Shown piece by piece: positions 1 through 8,591 of a DNA stretch of 64,000 bases; position 1 is the first letter of the stretch; the number at the start of each line of letters is the position of its first letter. The notes below the pieces were generated by a model. It saw nothing but the letters and a program-made list of their open reading frames with translations. It was not told the DNA's origin and searched no databases. A program made the translations under genes and the position numbers. The stretch comes from a virus: positions 44,458-108,457 of IMG/VR virus record IMGVR_UViG_3300042879_004946, one strand, 5' to 3'.

Positions 1-1
1 A

Positions 2-364
2 GAAACTTTAGGTTTTGAACTTTGTGGTCAAAATATTAAAAATTTTGATATCCCATTTTTAGCGAAAAGATACGTTATTAACGGGTTAAAACCACCAAAG
101 TTGTTTCCAAACCACAACACTAAACCTTGGGAGTTAAAAGTTGTCGATACCAGAGACGTTTGGAATTTTGGCGGTAAGAGCATTGGTTCTTTGGATTTGA
201 TATGTAGTGTTTTAAAAGTTGATTCTCCTAAAAACGGTGAAGTTAAGGGTGATAGTGTGACTACTAATTTTTGGGAAGGTAAATACGAAGAAATTAAAAC
301 TTATTGTCAAAAAGACGTTAAAGCTTTAGTAGATATTATAACAAAATTTAATAATTTAAAATGA
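2..364 (+). CDS. 3'-5' exonuclease, DnaQ/PolB-like, 5'-truncated
   Basis: The reading frame is open from base 2, so the gene starts upstream of the window. The visible 120 residues carry NIKNFDIPFLAKR, which looks like the Exo II motif (N-x3-F/Y-D) of DEDD 3'-5' exonucleases. YCQKDVKALVDI near the C-terminus looks like Exo III (Y-C-x2-D-V). The Exo I Asp/Glu motif would be outside the window. The family removes nucleotides from DNA 3' ends, as a proofreading or repair nuclease. The stop overlaps the next start (ATGA), so it is probably co-translated with the dUTPase. The family is fairly sure; the exact role is not. Confidence 0.75.
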   Translation, partial: ETLGFELCGQNIKNFDIPFLAKRYVINGLKPPKLFPNHNTKPWELKVVDTRDVWNFGGKSIGSLDLICSVLKVDSPKNGEVKGDSVTTNFWEGKYEEIKTYCQKDVKALVDIITKFNNLK

Positions 365-957
365 AAAGTGATTTAGAAAATTATATTAAAGAATTAGTTC
401 ACAGAAAAAAATTAGGTTTAATTTCAAATGACGAAATCACGGAATTAGACAGGCTCTTAAATGTAACAAAAAATATGGAATCATCTTTTAAATCTGAAAA
501 TGTTGATTGGGGTAAATTACAAATAAAATTTGTAAATCTATCTGACAACCCTGATCCTATTTGGGCTAAAGAAGGTGATTCTGGTTTTGATTTAAGAGCT
601 AACGAAAGTGGCATATTAAAACCGTTGGAAAGAATGTTAATTTCTACTGGGTTGTTTTTTGAAATACCTAAAGGATATGATATCGAAGTAAAATCTAGAA
701 GTGGTTTAGCTTTTAAACATGGTATAGGTGTTTTAACTGGTACTATAGACCAAAATTACAGAGGTGAAGTAAAAGTACTATTATTTAATATTAGTAATGA
801 AAATTTTGAATTTAAAAAAGGTGATAGAATTGCACAAGCTATTGTTAGAAATAGAATAAGTGACGATTTTGGTGCCTTAATTAAATTACAAGAGCTAAAT
901 CAACTTTCAGAAACTGAACGTGGTTCAGGTGGCTTTGGATCAACTGGTAAAAATTAA
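361..957 (+). CDS. dut: dUTP diphosphatase (dUTPase)
   Basis: Hydrolyses dUTP to dUMP and pyrophosphate. This keeps uracil out of phage DNA and feeds dTMP synthesis; a thymidylate synthase lies at 58964-59836. All five motifs of the trimeric family are visible: DSGFDLRA (res 73-80), RSGLA (113-117), GTIDQNYRGEV (127-137), GDRIAQ (154-159) and the Gly-rich C-terminal arm RGSGGFGSTG (187-196). The first ~50 residues are an extra N-terminal extension, mostly charged and helical-looking, that is not part of the usual ~150-residue enzyme. It overlaps the upstream exonuclease by 4 bases. Confidence 0.95.
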   Translation: MKSDLENYIKELVHRKKLGLISNDEITELDRLLNVTKNMESSFKSENVDWGKLQIKFVNLSDNPDPIWAKEGDSGFDLRANESGILKPLERMLISTGLFFEIPKGYDIEVKSRSGLAFKHGIGVLTGTIDQNYRGEVKVLLFNISNENFEFKKGDRIAQAIVRNRISDDFGALIKLQELNQLSETERGSGGFGSTGKN

Positions 958-961
958 TATT

Positions 962-1267
962 ATGTCACATTATAGGCCACTACCCGATTACTTAACAATT
1001 AAAGCATCAACAATAGATGGCCTTGGTTTGTTTACTAATGTAGATATCGACGCTAATTTTGTAATCGGTATTACACATGTTTTAGACAGTCGTTTTGAAG
1101 ACCACTACATTAGAACACCACTAGGTGGTTTTTTTAACCACTCAGAAACACCAAATTGTGAAGTTATTTATGATAATGATTTTATAAAATTAAAAACAAT
1201 TAAGAATATTAAAGCCGGTGAAGAACTAACCTCAAAGTATACACTGTATAACCCAATAAAAGAATAA
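962..1267 (+). CDS. SET-domain protein (putative lysine methyltransferase)
   Basis: A 101-residue minimal SET domain. GLGLFTNVDI matches the N-terminal SET strand. FFNHSETPNCEV is the N-H-S-x2-P-N-C pseudoknot motif, and ELTSKY is the C-terminal E-L-x3-Y motif that forms the SAM/lysine channel. Known SET proteins transfer methyl from SAM to protein lysines; the target here is unknown. The ATG at 962, right after the dUTPase stop, is preferred to an upstream GTG at 920 that would run through the dUTPase end. Stand-alone small SET proteins occur in bacteria and large phages. Confidence 0.8.
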   Translation: MSHYRPLPDYLTIKASTIDGLGLFTNVDIDANFVIGITHVLDSRFEDHYIRTPLGGFFNHSETPNCEVIYDNDFIKLKTIKNIKAGEELTSKYTLYNPIKE

Positions 1268-1271
1268 AAAT

Positions 1272-1508
1272 ATGAAAATAAAATTAATTGTTATTGTTTT
1301 TTCACTTTTTTTGTTGTTAACATCTTGTTTTTCTTTAACGGATGTGCCAACGAACAATCTTTATCCTTACCATTATTATAGGCCAAATTGGTATTCGCCT
1401 TACTGGTACTCACCTTACTGGCCAAATAATAACTATTACTATTTAGACCAATACGGTTGGCAATATAGAACTTACCCCAGAGCCTGGAGACACCCTAGAA
1501 GAAGATAA
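1272..1508 (+). CDS. Tyr/Trp/Pro-rich small lipoprotein
   Basis: A 78-residue protein with a classic lipoprotein signal: MKIK, a hydrophobic stretch, then LLTSC, where the Cys would be lipidated. The mature part is very rich in Tyr, Trp, Pro and Asn, with repeats such as YSPYW, and ends in a basic PRRR tail. This suggests an envelope-anchored, surface-exposed peptide. A superinfection-exclusion or cell-surface role is possible but not shown. It sits between the SET gene and the proteasome-like gene with gaps of 4 bases. Confidence 0.7.
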   Translation: MKIKLIVIVFSLFLLLTSCFSLTDVPTNNLYPYHYYRPNWYSPYWYSPYWPNNNYYYLDQYGWQYRTYPRAWRHPRRR

Positions 1509-1512
1509 AATT

Positions 1513-2004
1513 ATGTCAGTAGTAGCAGTAAAAGTTGAAAAAAATAAAATTGTAATTGGTGCTGATTCAGTGCTTATAAATGGTTATACACAAGAAAAAG
1601 ATAAAATGGCAAAACTGTTCCAAAATGAATGGTTAATTTGCGGTGATGTCGGTGAGGCCCAAGAAGGTGCTCTTTTTCAAATATTTTCAAAAACAAGAAA
1701 ACCCAGAGAGGCTTCGGTTGAAGCGGTGACAGAATATCTTTTTGATTTTTTTTCCTGGAAAAGAGAAAAAACTGATGCCGATAAATTAGAAAATAGTTAC
1801 ATTATTATTTTTAATAAAAAGGTTTTTCTAATTGAAGGTTTTTACGTTAAGGAAGTTACGGATTATGCGGCTATTGGTGCTGGGATGGATTTTGCTCTTG
1901 CAGCTCTATATCTAGGTTCCTCAGTAAAAGACGCGATTAAAGCTGCTTGCCATTTATCAATTTTATGTGAAGAACCTGTTAATATTATTACTGTTGAAAT
2001 TTAA
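1513..2004 (+). CDS. Proteasome beta/HslV-like Ntn hydrolase
   Basis: A 163-residue protein resembling the 20S proteasome beta/HslV family. It starts MSVVAVK, so Ser2 may be the N-terminal nucleophile after Met removal (Thr is usual). VIGADS follows at ~res 14-19, where the catalytic Asp lies in the family, then KMAKLF with a possible catalytic Lys. AAIGAGMDFALAAL matches the conserved Gly-rich segment. Family members are self-compartmentalising proteases. No unfoldase partner gene is seen in the window. The fold is likely; activity is inferred. Confidence 0.7.
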   Translation: MSVVAVKVEKNKIVIGADSVLINGYTQEKDKMAKLFQNEWLICGDVGEAQEGALFQIFSKTRKPREASVEAVTEYLFDFFSWKREKTDADKLENSYIIIFNKKVFLIEGFYVKEVTDYAAIGAGMDFALAALYLGSSVKDAIKAACHLSILCEEPVNIITVEI

Positions 2005-2016
2005 AAAATAAAAAAT

Positions 2017-2190
2017 ATGGAAAATTTATACGATTATTATTTTCACTACAACACTTACACAAAAGAGTGGAATGCTTTTTTAAGAACCGAAAATTCAAAA
2101 TATCTGAATGGTGAAGCCAAAATTTATAGTGACGAAGATATTAATAATTTGATTAAAAAAATCAAAGAAGTAGAAAAAGTAGAATCTTAA
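2017..2190 (+). CDS. Small acidic protein, unknown function
   Basis: A 57-residue ORF (MENLYDYYFHYNTYTKEWNA...) in the 185-base space between the proteasome-like gene and the first glycosyltransferase. The N-terminal half is rich in Tyr and Asn; the C-terminus is a Lys/Glu helix. Its stop TAA shares a base with the ATG of the next gene (TAATG), which supports translational coupling. The A-rich leader before its ATG is like its neighbours'. Function is not recognised. Confidence 0.6.
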   Translation: MENLYDYYFHYNTYTKEWNAFLRTENSKYLNGEAKIYSDEDINNLIKKIKEVEKVES

Positions 2191-3776
2191 TGGTAAGTGT
2201 TGTTTACTCAACTAGGAAACCCAATAAAGAGTTTCAAGAGTACATTAAAAAAACCATTGGTTTAAAAGATTTTGAAATCTATGAAATTGTTAACAATGGT
2301 CAAAAATCTTTAACCCAATGTTATAATGAAGGGTTAGATAATACCAAAAATAACATTGTTGTTTTTTGTCACGATGATATTCTTTTAAAAGAAGGTTGGG
2401 GTAAAAAAATTATAAAACATTTTCAAAATACTGATTATGGTATTTTGGGGATGGCAGGAACTACCGACATGGCAGAAACAGGTCGTTGGTGGGAAGATCA
2501 ATCAAAAATGGTTGGCATTGTTTCTCATTCTCACCAAGGAAAAACCTGGGAAAATAGGTATTCTGAAAATTTTGGTGATGATATTATTGAAACAGTGATT
2601 CTTGATGGTTTATTTTTTGTTGCCCATAAAGACAGAATTAAAAAAAGATTTGATGAATCATTTAAAGGTTTTCATCTTTATGATGTTGATTTTACGTTTA
2701 ATAACCATTTAAATGGTGTTAAAGTTGGGGTTATGTTTGATATTAAGATAACCCATAAATCAATTGGGATGACCAACGAAGAGTGGGAAAAAAACCGTGA
2801 ACAGTTTGTCCAAAAATATAAGGGTAAACTTCCCTATAAAATTAAACCTGAATTAAGGTATGAAACTAAATTTAAAGCTTTAAAAGAATACCCTAAGTTA
2901 TCCATTATAATCCCAACCAAAGGTAACATAGATTTAGTTAAACAATGTGTTGACTCACTTTATAAACAAGGTGGATATATTGGTATGGCAATGAGAACTA
3001 TTATTGCTGACACTGGCTCAACACCTGAAGAATTAGCTGAGTTAAAAGATTATGTAGATGGGTTACAGTTTAAGTCGGATCAACATTACTGGGTTAAAAT
3101 AGTTGAATACGACTTTTATAATTTTGCAGTTATTAACAATGATGTGGTAGAAAACCATATTGAAAAAGATACAGAAGTTTTATTGTTCTGCAATAATGAT
3201 ATCAAAGTCGTTAACAATGCCATCAACTTAATGGTGGGTACTTATCTTAAAAACAAAAAAACAGTTGGTACTATTGGTGCTCGTTTACATTTTGGTGACA
3301 ATACGGTACAACATTCAGGTATTAGAGTTTTTTTAAATCAAGAACCAAATGGTATGTATCGAATAATGTTAACACACAAAGGTTTAAAAAGTTATTATTC
3401 TTTCTATGGTGACAATAGAAAAATATTTGGTAATACTGGTGCGTTTTTAATGATTAACAAAGAATTATTTTTAAAAATTGGCGGCTTTAATACGAACTAT
3501 AGAGAATGTTTTGAAGATGTCGAATTAAATATTCAATGTTTAAACCATAATAAAGAAAATATTTTTTGTGGTGATGCAGTTTGTTATCACTATGAAAGTC
3601 AAACCAGAAACAAAGATGAAAAAAAGGCCAGAAGAGAATATGAAGATTATTCAAGACTATTAATCCCTTTTGTTGTTAATAATAAAAAAACTTATCATTA
3701 TTTTGATAATATTGATGCCAAAAATTTAGATCACATTATTAAAATATCAGATGAGTTAAAACAATTTTTAAGATAG
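2190..3776 (+). CDS. Glycosyltransferase family 2, two GT-A domains
   Basis: A 528-residue protein with two GT-A-like halves. The N-terminal half (res 1-~215) has VVYSTRKPN and VVFCHDDILL, a DD motif like a metal-binding DxD. The second half (from ~res 235) starts LSIIIPTKGNIDLVKQCVDSL, the canonical GT2 start, with NND and ADTGS motifs and GGFNTNYRECFEDVEL near the end, typical of GT2 acceptor-side residues. It likely adds sugars to a glycan, cytoplasmic or on virion or cell surface. It is the first gene of the long glycan module and is coupled to the small gene before it. Confidence 0.85.
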   Translation: MVSVVYSTRKPNKEFQEYIKKTIGLKDFEIYEIVNNGQKSLTQCYNEGLDNTKNNIVVFCHDDILLKEGWGKKIIKHFQNTDYGILGMAGTTDMAETGRWWEDQSKMVGIVSHSHQGKTWENRYSENFGDDIIETVILDGLFFVAHKDRIKKRFDESFKGFHLYDVDFTFNNHLNGVKVGVMFDIKITHKSIGMTNEEWEKNREQFVQKYKGKLPYKIKPELRYETKFKALKEYPKLSIIIPTKGNIDLVKQCVDSLYKQGGYIGMAMRTIIADTGSTPEELAELKDYVDGLQFKSDQHYWVKIVEYDFYNFAVINNDVVENHIEKDTEVLLFCNNDIKVVNNAINLMVGTYLKNKKTVGTIGARLHFGDNTVQHSGIRVFLNQEPNGMYRIMLTHKGLKSYYSFYGDNRKIFGNTGAFLMINKELFLKIGGFNTNYRECFEDVELNIQCLNHNKENIFCGDAVCYHYESQTRNKDEKKARREYEDYSRLLIPFVVNNKKTYHYFDNIDAKNLDHIIKISDELKQFLR

Positions 3777-3816
3777 AATAAATTTACATTTTTAAAAAAA
3801 AAATTAATTTTAAATT

Positions 3817-4218
3817 ATGGGACACCTTATACAAAACTTTAAAACAAAAAAAATAGAAGATATTATTGAGAACTGGGAACACACAGGTCTAATATCTAAT
3901 GAAATGGTAAAAAATAAACAAAATGTTGCACTTTCTTATGAGTTAACCGCGTTGTATCTTTTATCAAAAAGTGATTTTGATAGTGACAAAAACGACCTAT
4001 CAACATTAATTTTCCCTGTTATGTGTAGGATTTTTAGTAAATACGAGGAAAATTTAACAACTGATACCATTTTTGAAGAGGTTGTTAAAATAATAAAAGA
4101 ATTCCAAACAAAATTAGAATCTACCGACAAAACTGAATGGTTAAAACCTTTTGTGGATACTGATTATGAGGCAGAATTTATTGTCGATTTCTGTGCTAAT
4201 TATAGTATAAAAAAATAA
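3817..4218 (+). CDS. Hypothetical protein
   Basis: A 133-residue protein, mostly charged and helical-looking, with no motif I recognise. It starts at an ATG after an A-rich leader (AAATTAATTTTAAATT). It lies 40 bases after the GT2 gene and 5 bases before the next glycosyltransferase-like gene, so it is probably in the same transcript. No signal peptide or membrane segment is seen. Confidence 0.55.
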   Translation: MGHLIQNFKTKKIEDIIENWEHTGLISNEMVKNKQNVALSYELTALYLLSKSDFDSDKNDLSTLIFPVMCRIFSKYEENLTTDTIFEEVVKIIKEFQTKLESTDKTEWLKPFVDTDYEAEFIVDFCANYSIKK

Positions 4219-4223
4219 AATAT

Positions 4224-4997
4224 ATGAAATTAGGGGTATCTTACAACTTATGGGATGGTGAAGAGTTATTAGAAGGTTCTATTAAACAAATAAGGCAACA
4301 TGTGGATTACATAAGTGTTGTTTATCAAACAATATCAAATTTTGGTAACCCGTGTAACCCTGAATTGGTTCCACTTTTAGAAAGATTAAAATCAGAGGGT
4401 TTAGTAGATGAATTATTTGAATATTCACCTAAAATCAATAAAGGTGGACATTTCAATGAAATTCAAAAAAGAAATATTGGGTTATCCTTATCTCAAGGTG
4501 CCGGATGTACACATCATATGTCTATGGATTCTGACGAATATTATATCACGTCAGAATTTGAGAATCTTAAAAAAATAGTAGAAGATGGTGATTACGATTC
4601 CTCTTATTGTCAAATGCAAACTTACTACAAATCTTGGGAATACGCTTTAGACCCTCCAGAAACCTATTACGTCTCATTAATATTTAAAATCAAAAATGAA
4701 TCTAATTATGTTATCGGAGCTCCGGTACCAGTTTTGGTTGACCCAACAAGAAGAATGTCACCCAGTGATAAACCATTGGTTTTAAAACGTGAACAAATAC
4801 AAATGCATCATGGTTCTTATATTAGAAATGATATAAGAATTAAACTAACCAATAGTTCAGCTTCTGTTAATTTTAATAAAGATATTAATAGAATTGTTAG
4901 TCATTATGCTAATTGGAGATACCCCCAAAAAGTATTATGGGGTGGATTACCAAGTACATTACATAAAGTTAAAAAAGTTGAGGGTTTATTTGTATGA
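4224..4997 (+). CDS. GT-A-like glycosyltransferase
   Basis: A 257-residue protein starting MKLGVSYNLWDGEELLEGS. This resembles enzymes that open with a statement strand and then act on an activated sugar. MSMDSDEYY (~res 93-101) gives a D-S-D-E metal-binding motif as in GT-A enzymes, followed by a QMQTYYKSWEY segment as in GT2/GT92-like proteins. A second acidic segment lies at NFNKD. It overlaps the GT25 gene by 4 bases. Sugar donor and acceptor are unknown. Confidence 0.6.
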   Translation: MKLGVSYNLWDGEELLEGSIKQIRQHVDYISVVYQTISNFGNPCNPELVPLLERLKSEGLVDELFEYSPKINKGGHFNEIQKRNIGLSLSQGAGCTHHMSMDSDEYYITSEFENLKKIVEDGDYDSSYCQMQTYYKSWEYALDPPETYYVSLIFKIKNESNYVIGAPVPVLVDPTRRMSPSDKPLVLKREQIQMHHGSYIRNDIRIKLTNSSASVNFNKDINRIVSHYANWRYPQKVLWGGLPSTLHKVKKVEGLFV

Positions 4998-5632
4998 AAT
5001 TAAATGATTTTTTTGATGGTATATACTGTATTAACCTTGATGAACGAACAGATAGATGGGGGCAAGCCCAAAAAGAATTCAGGAAATTAGGCATTACCGA
5101 TGTTAATAGATTTTCAGCAATAAAACACGAAAAAGGGGCTATCGGTTGTAGAGAAAGTCATTTAGGTGTTATTACTGAGGCTAAGAAACTAGGTCTTAAA
5201 AATGTCCTTATCTTTGAAGATGACTTATTGGTGATTGGTGAAGACGTAAAGAAGTTAGAAGAGACATTAAACGACATCGAAGAACTTGATTGGGATTTAT
5301 TTTATTTGGGTGCTACTGTGGACCCTAACGTTAGTAGGTTACAGTATGTGACCCCTAATGTCGTTAAAACAAATTTCGCTTATACTACCCACGCGTACGC
5401 TATTAATAGTACAGCTTTCGATACAATTTTAGAACAAGCCCCATACCATGGGATAATAGACGTTTTCTATTGTCGACACATAATACCAAGAGGTAAGTCA
5501 TATATAATAAACCCAATGATGTGTATTCAACAAGAGAGTTGGAGTGATATAGAAAAACACCACGCTGACTATTGGTGGATGGTCGACTTTTTTAATCAAA
5601 TTAAATTAAAAAGCGGTATTAATGATAACTAG
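4994..5632 (+). CDS. Glycosyltransferase family 25 (LPS-type)
   Basis: A 212-residue protein with the hallmark GT25 start FDGIYCINLDERTDRW, then GAIGCRESHLGVI and VLIFEDDLLV, where E-D-D is the metal-binding motif. GT25 enzymes in bacteria add galactose or glucose to LPS cores. Phage copies probably modify host surface glycan or virion glycoproteins. It overlaps both neighbours (4 bases before, 11 after), so it is in a tight operon. Confidence 0.9.
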   Translation: MKLNDFFDGIYCINLDERTDRWGQAQKEFRKLGITDVNRFSAIKHEKGAIGCRESHLGVITEAKKLGLKNVLIFEDDLLVIGEDVKKLEETLNDIEELDWDLFYLGATVDPNVSRLQYVTPNVVKTNFAYTTHAYAINSTAFDTILEQAPYHGIIDVFYCRHIIPRGKSYIINPMMCIQQESWSDIEKHHADYWWMVDFFNQIKLKSGINDN

Positions 5633-6437
5633 TTATTTACAGGGTGGATTAGGTAATCAAATGTTTCAAATAGCTGCTGCCTATGCTCACGCTAAAAAAA
5701 ATTATGATACAGCAGTATTCGATTTAAATAATTCATATACACCACACCAAGGTCAAAATATTTCCAAGTATAAAACTAATATATTTAATGGTTTTAATCA
5801 TATGGATAATGTTTATGATTTATGTAATAACACATTTACACAACCAAGTCATTCATATTGTGATATTCCGTATTTTAATAACCAACAATTACAAGGATAC
5901 TTTCAATCTGAAAAATTTTTTATAAATAATAAAACTGAGTTGATAAATTTGTTTATCGAAGGATTAAAATCACATAAATCTTGGTTCGAAGTTGAAAAGG
6001 ATTTTAAAGACATTAGACTGTTATTACGTGGGGAAATACCCATAGTATCGATACATATTAGACGAGGTGATTACCTTAAATTTTTAGGGATACATGACCC
6101 CTGTCCTATTGAATACTATCAAGAGTCTATCAAATTAATGAAGGATAAAATAGGTAATTTCCAACCTTATTTCATATCAGATGATATAGAGTGGTGCAAA
6201 ACAGCTTTCAATGGTATTGGTATGTATTCTAATAAAAAAGACGAATTAGAAGACATGATTATAATGTTAAATTGTGATCATAATATAATCGCTAACAGTA
6301 GTTTTAGTTGGTGGGGGGCTTATTTAAATAATAATAATAATAAAATTGTCATTGGACCTGAAAAATGGTTTGGACATTACGGGCCAAAAGACCAAGATGA
6401 TATAATACCAATTAATTGGATTAAAATATGGAAATAA
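5622..6437 (+). CDS. Alpha-1,2-fucosyltransferase, GT11
   Basis: A 271-residue GT11 member. The start GGLGNQMFQIAAAYAHA is the N-terminal family motif. IHIRRGDYLKF is the GDP-fucose-binding HxRRxD motif, and IANSSFSWWGAYLN is the third conserved motif. GT11 enzymes transfer L-fucose from GDP-fucose to galactose O2. A GT10 fucosyltransferase follows directly with a 10-base overlap, and a second GT11-like gene is at 13870-14793, so fucosylation is a theme here. Confidence 0.9.
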   Translation: MITSYLQGGLGNQMFQIAAAYAHAKKNYDTAVFDLNNSYTPHQGQNISKYKTNIFNGFNHMDNVYDLCNNTFTQPSHSYCDIPYFNNQQLQGYFQSEKFFINNKTELINLFIEGLKSHKSWFEVEKDFKDIRLLLRGEIPIVSIHIRRGDYLKFLGIHDPCPIEYYQESIKLMKDKIGNFQPYFISDDIEWCKTAFNGIGMYSNKKDELEDMIIMLNCDHNIIANSSFSWWGAYLNNNNNKIVIGPEKWFGHYGPKDQDDIIPINWIKIWK

Positions 6438-7243
6438 AATGTGATCTTCACGGAAGTCACTTAATACCAAGAGATGAAAATGATGAAATTTGGGATTGGT
6501 ATTATAGTAAAAAAGTTAGTGTATCTTTCGATGTTCTTAATTTTACGCATGACGCTGACGTAAAAGTGTGGATTCAAATTGAATCACCTAGTGTTATTGA
6601 TAACACAGCCGGTATAATCGGTCAAAAAAATAATTTTGACCTAATATTAACATTTAGTGATGAGGTGTTAAATAATTGTAACCAGTCTAAAAAATTCATC
6701 TTTGGTGGTTGTATGTTAGACTTAAAAACACTATCATTAAATAAGAAAGATGAGATATCATATATTATGTCCAGTAAAAATTTCGCACCAGGTCATAGGT
6801 TTAGACACGAAATATGGGATAAATATAGTGATTTAAAAGATATAAATGGATTAACCACTAGATTTGTAAAAACAGGTCCATTTTGGTTACCGAATAAAAA
6901 CGAATTATTTGAGAATGCTAAATTTCATATAGTGGTAGAAAATTTAATAACTAACAGTTATATTACCGAAAAAATTGTTGATTGTTTTTTAAGTAAGACT
7001 GTACCCATATATTGGGGGTGTTCAAATATAGGTGAATTTTTTAACACAGATGGGATATTACAGTTTAATAATTTACATGAATTAGATGAACAACTAAATA
7101 AAGTTAATAGTGGTTTATATGAACAATTAACTGATGTTATAGAAGAAAATTATCAGACAGCTCAAAAATATAAAAACCTATATGTTAGAATTGATGATAC
7201 TATTAAGGATTTCATTTTGACTAAATACGGAAATAATAATTAA
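6428..7243 (+). CDS. Alpha-1,3/4-fucosyltransferase-like, GT10
   Basis: A 271-residue protein whose C-terminal half carries the GT10 signature: HIVVENLITNSYITEKIVD, then FLSKTVPIYWGC. These match the conserved 'E-N...Y-x-T-E-K...P-I-Y-x-G' block that binds GDP-fucose. The N-terminal half is the acceptor domain and is divergent. Bacterial members (Helicobacter, Bacteroides) build Lewis-type antigens. Its overlap with the GT11 gene suggests that both fucosylate the same glycan. Confidence 0.85.
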   Translation: MEIKCDLHGSHLIPRDENDEIWDWYYSKKVSVSFDVLNFTHDADVKVWIQIESPSVIDNTAGIIGQKNNFDLILTFSDEVLNNCNQSKKFIFGGCMLDLKTLSLNKKDEISYIMSSKNFAPGHRFRHEIWDKYSDLKDINGLTTRFVKTGPFWLPNKNELFENAKFHIVVENLITNSYITEKIVDCFLSKTVPIYWGCSNIGEFFNTDGILQFNNLHELDEQLNKVNSGLYEQLTDVIEENYQTAQKYKNLYVRIDDTIKDFILTKYGNNN

Positions 7244-7256
7244 AAATAAATAAAAT

Positions 7257-8591
7257 ATGTTAGAAAACACAGAATCAAATAATACACAAGAAAGAGGATT
7301 AACTGAGATATTAAGTGAACTTAATGATTATATAAGAGATAATAAACCAGATTATCTCTATAATCAAAAATTTGAACCCGGCAAAAGTCAGGTTCTATAT
7401 TCAGGACCTTATTGGGATGAAGAGGAGATTATGGCCGCCATTAAAACTTTTGTTAAAGGTAAATGGGTGGTAGCTGGTGAAAATGTTTTCATGTTTGAAA
7501 GAAAATTCGCTAAAATCTTTGGGGCTAAATACGCACAAATGGTGAATTCAGGTAGTTCAGCTAATCTTGTGTTAATTGCTGGATTGAAAAAATATTTTGG
7601 ATGGGAGGATGATGATGAAGTTATCGTCTCCCCAGTTGGGTTCCCAACAACAATATCGACTATCGTACAAAATGGGTTAAAACCTGTGTTTATCGATATT
7701 GAATATGAAACACTAAATTTTGATATAACTAAAATTGAAGAGAAAATAACTAATAGAACTAAAGCTATTTTTGTTTCACCAGTATTAGGTAATGTACCAG
7801 ATATGGATTTTTTAAAAGAGTTATGTGAAAGACGTGGACTTCAATTAGTTGGTGATAGTTGTGATAGTCTAGGTTCTAAATGGGATGGTAAACATCTTAG
7901 TGAATATTATGTCGCTTGGTCTTCATCATTCTATCCAGCGCATCACATCTCAACAGGTGAAGGTGGGATTATTTGTACTAATATAGAAGAATTAAAAAAG
8001 AACTTTACAAGTTTTGCTTGGTGGGGTAGAGATTGTTATTGTGTTGGTTCAGCTAATTTACTTTCATGTGGTACATGTGGTAAAAGATTTGATAATTGGT
8101 TGGACTCTTATAATGGTATTATTGACCATAAATACGTTTTCACCAACATGGGGTATAACCTTAAACCAATGGATTTACAAGGTTCAATTGGTTTGGTTCA
8201 GTTAAAAAGATTCGAAGAGATTGATACTAAACGAAAAATTTCTAAAAATAGAATGGAAAGTATCCTTTTAAAAAATGTAAAAGGTTTATCTGGTGTTAAA
8301 ATGTTAGAGAAAGCTGATACGTGTTGGTTTGGTACACCTTTTATTTGTGAGAAAAAAGAATTAAAAAATAAATTAGTTTCCTTTTTAGAAGTTAATAAAA
8401 TACAAACTAGAAATTATTTCGCTGGTAATATATTAATGCATCCAGGATATAAACACCTAGATGATTTAACTAAATACCCTAATGCTAATGAAGTATTAGA
8501 TAAGGTATTTTTCTTGGGTGCCGCACCACATTATGATGAACAAGTTTTTAATTACATAGAGGAAATTTTTGCTGAAAAATGGATAAATTAA
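7257..8591 (+). CDS. CDP-4-keto-6-deoxyglucose 3-dehydrase (E1/RfbH-type), [2Fe-2S]
   Basis: A 444-residue DegT/DnrJ/EryC1-fold protein of the E1 (RfbH/DdhC) subgroup. FYPAHHISTGEGG (res 225-237) puts His where aminotransferases have the PLP-binding Lys, as in the PMP-dependent dehydrase. The cluster Cys pattern is visible: Cys202, then 57 residues, Cys260, one residue, Cys262, then Cys271/Cys274 in TCGKRF. The C-x57-C-x-C part equals that of E1; the last spacing is longer by about four residues. The family removes the C3 hydroxyl to make 3,6-dideoxyhexose precursors. No E3 reductase gene is seen in the window. It overlaps the RmlD-like gene by 13 bases. Confidence 0.88.
   Translation: MLENTESNNTQERGLTEILSELNDYIRDNKPDYLYNQKFEPGKSQVLYSGPYWDEEEIMAAIKTFVKGKWVVAGENVFMFERKFAKIFGAKYAQMVNSGSSANLVLIAGLKKYFGWEDDDEVIVSPVGFPTTISTIVQNGLKPVFIDIEYETLNFDITKIEEKITNRTKAIFVSPVLGNVPDMDFLKELCERRGLQLVGDSCDSLGSKWDGKHLSEYYVAWSSSFYPAHHISTGEGGIICTNIEELKKNFTSFAWWGRDCYCVGSANLLSCGTCGKRFDNWLDSYNGIIDHKYVFTNMGYNLKPMDLQGSIGLVQLKRFEEIDTKRKISKNRMESILLKNVKGLSGVKMLEKADTCWFGTPFICEKKELKNKLVSFLEVNKIQTRNYFAGNILMHPGYKHLDDLTKYPNANEVLDKVFFLGAAPHYDEQVFNYIEEIFAEKWIN

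Noticed and set aside
920-961. GTG start for the SET protein
   Set aside because: It would translate the end of the dUTPase in another frame; the ATG at 962 begins the conserved part.
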